Part shown: piece by piece, positions 58,457 through 64,000 of the stretch
Numbering within the stretch: position 1 is the stretch's first letter
How the letters are laid out: each line of letters begins with the position of its first letter
NCBI GenBank assembly: GCA_030077755.1
Contig: JAQJZZ010000018.1
Coordinates: 186,001 to 250,000 of the forward strand
Direction: 5' to 3'
Length of the DNA: 64,000 nt
DNA from: Filosporella fistucella
Taxonomy: Eukaryota > Ascomycota > Leotiomycetes > Helotiales
Translations under genes and position numbers: made by a program
Notes under the pieces: generated by a model
The model's input: the letters and a program-made list of their open reading frames with translations, nothing else
Told to the model about the DNA's origin: nothing
Database searches by the model: none

Positions 58457-59122
58457 CTAACTCTCCATTATAACCTCGTTACAAGCCCCGATATCACCCC
58501 CAAACGCATCTAGATCCAACACCTCTATCCTCCTCATCCACGTCTCAGGCCACAGCAGAAAAACCCCATGCACATCTTTCATATGCGCCTGCCACTCTTC
58601 ATCGAAAATCGTTTCTCGGTTGTAACACGGTACCCGCACTTCTCCTTCCTGTGTTACGGAGAGGGATTTACAGAGATCGAGGATCCGGAAGCCTTCGGAG
58701 GAGGGGATGGCTGTCCATGCGGATTTTGTGGTGAGATTGTGTGCGCGCAGAGATTTGAAGGGGTCGGTTTGGGGATGAGGATGAGGGTGGGAATGAGATA
58801 TAGGGAGGGATGGGGGATGGGAATATGAAGGGAGAGAGGGAGTGTTGGGTTGAGAGTAGGTATAGCCTCCTTGAAAGGGAGAGGGAGAAGAAGAGTAATT
58901 TGGATAGGAAGACCGCTGGGACATGCTCATTAGCACCGCGGAAGGAGAGAAAGATGGCTCTGGTTGGAGAGGAGGCCGTTTGTAGGAGGACATGGCGGAA
59001 GAAGAGCGATGGGGCGAATCTATTAGATCTTCTTCTTCGTGGGAGAAGCGGGAGGAGGAGGAGGTGCGCTCGAGGGGAGCGGAGGGCATTTCTCTGATGA
59101 ATGTGTAAGTTAAGAAATCCAT
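58457..59122 (-). CDS. Ser/Pro-rich protein of unknown function
   Basis: The frame is open from ATG 59122 (MDFLTYTFIREMPSAPLER) to the stop at 58457, 221 residues. The first 140 residues are low-complexity Ser/Pro/Tyr, with a SHPPSLPISHSHPHPHP stretch. The last 80 look folded: KSAWTAIPSSEGFRILDLCK, GEVRVPCYNRETIFDEEWQA, then HMKDVHGVFLLWPETWMRRI. The C-x-n-HMKDVH arrangement is only vaguely zinc-finger-like. I do not recognise the family. A longer start through an alternative codon upstream (59221) is possible. The upstream gene on the same strand is only 50 bp away, so the two might be a single spliced gene. Confidence 0.5.
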   Translation of the reverse strand: MDFLTYTFIREMPSAPLERTSSSSRFSHEEEDLIDSPHRSSSAMSSYKRPPLQPEPSFSPSAVLMSMSQRSSYPNYSSSPSPFQGGYTYSQPNTPSLPSYSHPPSLPISHSHPHPHPQTDPFKSLRAHNLTTKSAWTAIPSSEGFRILDLCKSLSVTQEGEVRVPCYNRETIFDEEWQAHMKDVHGVFLLWPETWMRRIEVLDLDAFGGDIGACNEVIMES

Positions 59123-59171
59123 GATCAAGATAATTCGTAGAAGGGAAATATAAGGTGAATGGGTGAGTAAT

Positions 59172-59480
59172 TTAGAGGGAAGAAACGCACAATCGTCCAC
59201 GCCCACTACTTCCCTCCGCAATCGATAGATTCAATCCCTCATTCTTAATATGTATAGCAACATGCTGCACCCAAGTCAGCTGACCAAAACTCGCATCGGA
59301 AACCATAAATGGTTAGGGAAGTGAAACCTTTCTGAGATTCGCAGCAGTCTTAGTTTCCTTCTGGCAGAAGCCACACACGCTCTCGCATTTCGCAATCCGT
59401 AGTACACCTGTCGTGTTCCACGGAGGGTGGACGTGACCTTTACTGCAAGTTGTGTTTGCCAGTTGGGTGTCTAGCGACAT
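59172..59480 (-). CDS. small Cys/His-containing protein of unknown function
   Basis: Exon 59480-59328 starts MSLDTQLANTTCSKGHVHPP and contains GVLRIAKCESVCGFCQKETK. A weak GTTTCA donor (59327), a CTAACC branch and CAG (59280) join it to 59279-59172, which begins LTWVQHVAIHIKNEG and ends SSL. That gives 86 residues. The pattern TCxxGHxHPP...CxxxCxxC suggests a compact metal-binding fold. A start at 59537 would add 19 residues. I know no named family for it. The splice site is poor, so the second half is the less certain part. Confidence 0.4.
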
Positions 59481-61452
59481 TGTGCGCTGCGGCTTGGAAT
59501 GGTGCTGGTAGAGGAGAGTGCTTTGCGAGAACGTCATTGATTTATCGGGTTTGGGTGTATTGTTACTCGGAGTGATATCGAGGTTTGGATCCGAGGAGAG
59601 GGATTGAGGATATACAAATGAGATTCGTAAGATAGTCGGAGGAGATGAGATGATTAAATGGGAGATTGATATGTCGGTATTTCGAAATGGAAGTAAGACC
59701 AGCCCAATGTGATAAGACAAGAGAAGACAGAGACCTAATTAATTATATATTCCTGAAACGGACAACTTGGGATTGGAAACGCCCGTCTTAAAAGATAGAG
59801 GAGACAGAGCCATCTCTTTATAGCAAAGACTAAAGATGTCCTTCTAACCTTTTGGTTTGGTTCAGTGGGGCACGTTTATCCCATCTGTGGGAAAGGACCT
59901 AGATGCGGGTGATGGGAGGGAATGGGAACCATGATGGTGTGTGAGCGAGGGAAGATGCTGGATGCTGGATGCTGGATGCATTTGCGTTTTGTGTAGCACG
60001 AGTTTTACGAAGGCTTTCTTCTAACTGATTGACTTAATTGAGGAGGACTCAAATCTGGTCTGAACTGTTGCTGGTACGGTAAGTGAGCGTAAGCGACTGC
60101 AGCGTGTTGGATGTGCGTTCCGTTGCTTGCGTTGTGGGTGCGTCGTGCTTTTTCAGACAATCGTCCGCGTCGGGAAATGCTCGCGAAGGGGCACTGCGTT
60201 TCTAGTATTTCTACCGCTGGGGAAGTCTGGACGAAGATGCGATTGGGTGTGTGCTGCAGTACCGAAGGGGAGCCATTGCGCTTACATAGTACAGCATCCT
60301 AGACTTACGAGGTTAGTTACCTCGACCTCGTTATAATTCAGTCAGGTATAGCCCCGTGCTAAGACTAAGCATTGCCCGAGCCGCAAGCCTGGATGTGATG
60401 CTACAATAGTACCTCCGTTACTTTAATCCTTGAGGGCAGTCCCGTTGGGATGAACCTGATCTACGGGGATTTTCATGCGAGGTCTTGGGAGTTGGGACAT
60501 TTGTTATGGCTTGATCCGATTTGGATTTGAGGTGAGGGTTGTTTGGGAGTAAGATCAAGAAATGTAAGAGAGTATGTTTAGACGGGGAGAGAAACACGCT
60601 TTGAGATGGAATTTGTATGGAATCACAAGAAATGTATGAGGATTTCTGTGGCCTCCAATCGGCAGTATAGCAGGTAATAGGGATAAAGCTTGTCAAGTGC
60701 ATATATCTCCAGAGATGAAGCTTGAATGAGGATACAATATGCACGATGACCACGAAGGTAGGCGTGCAGGAGAGGTACGCATCTTTGCATTTCAAACCTC
60801 CATCTCAACAACCGCCGAAAAAGAAGAAGATGCATAATTAATTCATTCTTCTATAACTCATTCCATGTTACACTGTTCATCTCATACCTCTGCAATGCAA
60901 CTCTACACGAGCACATATATGATGTAAAATAATACCAAATGTGACGAATTGAATGCGACCTCAATAATACATGCAAACGCCTCCGGAACATCCCAGAATT
61001 CCCAACCGTCAGTCACAATTAATCCTCCTGACACTCCCTCTTCAAAACGTGGGGAAAGATGCGATTGGAAGACTGTACATGACAAGTCTGACGTGCAGCG
61101 GGAAAAACACGCACTCATAATTACCGTGATATACACTACGAGTACCCTGGTCTTCAAATCGACGATTGTCTGATCTGGTCGCCACTTATGAATTGTTTTC
61201 CACAAAATACAAATACATTTAGATTTTAAGAACTGAGGATAATAAAATAGGAAATGCGATTTGATACCCTTCACCGACTTTTCCCTCTTTTACTTCCCTT
61301 CCTTTCCTCCCCATGAAACAAACCCTCATCCCATCTCTGTCTCTCTAACCCCTCCACTCCAACCTCCGAGACCCTCCCGTTCGCGAACCTAACCACATCT
61401 TCTGGACCCTACCTTAGCTTCTTCTCCACTCTACCTACGGCCACGCGACAAC
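59481..61452. other. intergenic region
   Basis: No supported gene in about 1.9 kb. A short tandem repeat lies at 59954-59979. ORFs at 60111-60336, 60418-60795 and 60903-61274 carry no motif. The last 150 bp (61290-61450) are strongly pyrimidine-rich. Confidence 0.45.
59954..59979. repeat. GATGCTG tandem repeat
   Basis: More than three consecutive copies of GATGCTG. Confidence 0.85.
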
Positions 61453-61659
61453 ATGCACCTCATCGGAATCCGGACATGGATTGGAGACAAGTATATCCTC
61501 ACCCTGTGCAAGGAAACCATTTCTGGGAAAAAGAAATTTGTTTTTTCAGGGCGTGCGGGTAAGACCGATCGAGGATCTCGATCGTGTTCCCGAGTCTCCA
61601 CTGGGATGGAGATGTGTGTATCTGAAACTGTATTGAGGCGGTTGAGAAGGGTTTTCTAG
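61453..61659 (+). CDS. possible small protein, 68 residues, unknown
   Basis: ATG 61453 follows a long CT-rich leader (61290-61450), the layout seen before real fungal genes. The peptide opens MHLIGIRTWIGDKYILTLCK and ends basic (RRLRRVF). No family recognised; chance ORF is likely enough that confidence is low. Confidence 0.2.
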   Translation: MHLIGIRTWIGDKYILTLCKETISGKKKFVFSGRAGKTDRGSRSCSRVSTGMEMCVSETVLRRLRRVF

Positions 61660-62978
61660 GAAGAGAGTTGGTTGGATTGTTTGTATTAGAGATGGCATGT
61701 AGAAGTTGGTTAGTGATATATCATATTCTCTTTTCAAAGAGGTTTTTGTATTCGAATTGTATGAGGAGTACTTGTATTTCTACCACTCTTCTGATTCCAA
61801 ATAACTACTCGTGCTATTCCACATTAACCTCCCTCTTCCACTCTCTCATACTTCCTTTACCCCTACCTCATCACAATAACCACCACAATCCATCTATAAA
61901 TACCCTCCCTTCTCATCCCATCCCCCATCCCTCCCTACAACCAGGCCCACGGCTCCCTCTTCCCTACACCCTACATCTACCCCCTCCTCTCCCTCCCACT
62001 ACAACATAATACATATCCTCCGTCCTCCGTACGTACCGTGAATGGCATGTCGTGCATCACTCCTTCCATGTCATCCTATCGCAACATATGTTTTCCCTTC
62101 CAGAAAAACTTTATTTCGCGTGAATACAGATTTTAATATCAGGACATGATGCGATTCGTTGATTATCACAATGTGGGGAGCCAAGGAAGAATCCATGTTA
62201 GAGCGGGGGGATCTTGAATCTTGGGCTGGGTTTAGGGGTTGAAGAGTGAGGATTGTGGGTTTGGAGGAGTTCAGATGGTTTTTTGGTTTCCTTCTTCTTC
62301 TTCTTCTTCTTCTGCTAGTTGGTGGTGTTGGATTTTGGTCTGCGTCTGCTTTGCAGAATGTAGGGATACGTGTAGAGTGTAGTGGTATGCACATTAGGTA
62401 ATGCGATTGATCCTCGGAAGTACGGTTTGGAGAAGGTTTGCGAAACTAGTGTTGATGATTCTCTAGGAGAGATGCAGATACCACTAAGGAGAGACACGAG
62501 GTATCCTTGTTAAGTCTTTGGATTTTAACTTGTCTTGTACTCCGTAGACTCTGCGATATAACGTCATCACGTGATACTATACACCCATCTTCTCTCTCCC
62601 TAAATAAAGTTTTTGGGATGTATCCAGATGGATTAAGTGTCAAAGTAATATTTAGATGGCAATTGCTCCTGTTGCAATTCAGAGTAGGCCTTTGAGTAAC
62701 ATACAGAATTGAATATAGATGATGTATGTTCAATCAATTCAGAGGATGATTTTGTCTATCGCCTATGACAAGAGTTATCCCGACGTCCCTTTTGAAAATT
62801 GTGTTCGAGAAGTTTGAGATGAGATCTAGCACGGAATTTGGCAATCAGCATCCTCTTGGAAACCAAGGTTTGGCAAAACTTAGGATTTGGAAACCTGCCT
62901 CGTTCTAGATGTCTCATCACCCATGTCACCTCGCAACTATACTTATTCAACCCCCTCAATTCCCTCCATCATCCTCTC
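61660..62978. other. intergenic region
   Basis: No supported gene. Contains pyrimidine-rich stretches (61840-62000) and a (CTT)n microsatellite. ORFs at 62071-62394, 62446-62733 and 62838-63173 lack motifs. Confidence 0.45.
62291..62313. repeat. (CTT)n microsatellite
   Basis: Seven to eight consecutive CTT units. Confidence 0.9.
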
Positions 62979-63551
62979 TCACGATCCAAACTTCTTCATC
63001 CTATCCCTTATTTCCTTAGCCTTTCTCTTCATATCAGCAGGCATATTATTCATTACATCCTCCATCATTTTCTCGATTTCTCTCCCTACATTTACATCTT
63101 CACTGCTGCTTCCACTGCCGCCCCTCCTTCCATTTCCTATTCCCCTTGCTCCGCTATTATTACCCACTTGTAATTGCAAACCATTGCCACCACTCCCTCC
63201 TCCTCTATTAAACCCATTCATCCCATTACCGAATTTTTCAGCAGTAGCCTGATTGACCATTTTCATCGCTCTGTCAAACACTTCTTTGGCCGCAGGAGGC
63301 ATGTTCTGTCCGGATGTATTGGTCCATGAGAAGGTGAAGGGGGTACCTCCGTTGTTAACTTGTTTGAAACTGAAAGTCATTCGTTGGTTTTGATAGTTGT
63401 AATGGTTTGCGGAGCGAGGGGGGTGTTTAGAAGAAGAGGATGAGCTTGAATTATTTGAGGAACGGTTGTTTAATAGGTTGCCGTTTGGGTGATTGCTATC
63501 AGCCGGTGGACGCGTGGACGATGGAGGTGAAGATAGTGGTAACGTTGCCAT
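62979..63551 (-). CDS. Asn/Ser/Gly-rich protein of unknown function
   Basis: Intronless, 190 residues. N-terminus is low-complexity (STRPPADSNHPNGNLLNN, then a poly-Ser run). The middle has a folded-looking block: RMTFSFKQVNNGGTPFTFSW and PPAAKEVFDRAMKMVNQATA. A Gly/Asn linker follows, and the end is a charged helix (EIEKMMEDVMNNMPADMKRK, AKEIRDRMKKFGS). No domain recognised. The conserved-looking block and helix suggest a real protein, not a chance ORF. It is at the edge of the window with no clear partner. Confidence 0.5.
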   Translation of the reverse strand: MATLPLSSPPSSTRPPADSNHPNGNLLNNRSSNNSSSSSSSKHPPRSANHYNYQNQRMTFSFKQVNNGGTPFTFSWTNTSGQNMPPAAKEVFDRAMKMVNQATAEKFGNGMNGFNRGGGSGGNGLQLQVGNNSGARGIGNGRRGGSGSSSEDVNVGREIEKMMEDVMNNMPADMKRKAKEIRDRMKKFGS

Positions 63552-64000
63552 TTCTTACTGTGTGTAATCTTCGTAGTGGGATTTTGAACCCTCCGTTGTG
63601 GATTTTGGGTTATCACTGCTTCTGCTTGGAGCTTGGAGCAAAGTCTGTGTTCGGCTTTGGTTTGGGATAGAATAGACAAGGCGCACCAAGTAGAGACTGA
63701 GTTTATATACTACTTGTATTGTAGGCCATTCAGGCATATTGAAGTTTGTGATTGTAAGCTTGAACAGTGATTAAAAGTGTCTGGTTTGTACAAGTACAAG
63801 GAGGTCGGTTTCGCAAATAATCTTAAGTCTGCAGTAAAGTGTTTATTAAATTCGACAACCTTTTACATGATGTAAGTTCAAGTCATTCCATAGACATTAG
63901 CAAGTTCTGGAAGGTGACTTCTCCAGGCTCATTTGCGAAAATCCTCTCCCTTGAACATTGAGATTTTGATTAATTTGATGCTGTCCCGACACAGAGGATG
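63552..64000. other. upstream region of the Asn/Ser-rich gene to the window edge
   Basis: No supported gene; ORFs here are short and motif-free. Confidence 0.45.

Noticed and set aside
1..64000. CRISPR arrays, insertion sequences and intact transposons
   Set aside because: No spaced direct repeats, terminal repeats or transposase text seen by eye; a repeat search would be needed to exclude short MITEs.

Overview
The window is nuclear DNA of a filamentous ascomycete. Most genes carry short spliceosomal introns (about 45-105 bp, GT-AG, with CTAAC/CTGAC-like branch sites), many have pyrimidine-rich leaders, and two tRNA genes have introns behind the anticodon. Gene families also point to a mould: Zn(II)2Cys6 regulators, NACHT/NB-ARC/HET incompatibility-type genes, a WSC domain and an OTT_1508-like deaminase. 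Protein style (for example the POL3 N-terminus) suggests Leotiomycetes/Helotiales. That placement is inference, not a search result.

Layout. 1-1.75 kb: 5' part of a DHX29/DHX57/YLR419W-like DEAH helicase (minus, runs off the left edge). 3.1-3.5 kb: a decayed WSC-domain relic. 4.3-7.3 kb: a Lys-rich nucleolar-type protein, a small membrane protein and tRNA-Ser(CGA). 8.8-10.8 kb: a TRK-type K+ transporter that looks broken. 11.2-12.9 kb: an unknown multi-pass membrane protein. 14.5-16.4 kb: a rhomboid protease with its Ser/His dyad. 18-21.6 kb: a PMC1-type Ca2+-ATPase. 23.2-25.3 kb: a seven-exon sugar/quinate-type MFS porter. 26.4-31.9 kb: a STAND receptor (HeLo-like N-terminus, NACHT, degenerate ankyrins), followed 337 bp later on the same strand by an OTT_1508-like deaminase. 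32.3 kb: tRNA-Trp(CCA). 33.3-34.6 kb: a HET-domain pseudogene. 35.2-37.3 kb: an NmrA-like oxidoreductase and a small SRPBCC protein. 38.4-40.3 kb: a Zn2Cys6 regulator. 42 kb: a probable small subunit of serine palmitoyltransferase. 43.4-46.8 kb: DNA polymerase delta catalytic subunit (POL3) with a GC-AG intron. 47.6-49.6 kb: an NB-ARC/TPR relic whose in-frame stops look like CAA/CAG to TAA/TAG changes. 51.2 kb: a 29-codon ORF behind a strong-looking promoter. 51.3-54.9 kb: gene-poor. 54.9-57 kb: a second Zn2Cys6 regulator. The remainder is small proteins of unknown function.

The housekeeping genes (POL3, Ca2+-ATPase, rhomboid, SPT subunit, helicase, tRNAs) look intact. The decayed genes are mostly accessory families: HET, NB-ARC-TPR, WSC and TRK. 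The one intact immune-type receptor sits directly beside a predicted nucleic-acid or nucleotide deaminase. That pair is the best candidate here for an unstudied two-gene system, but co-function is inferred only from adjacency.
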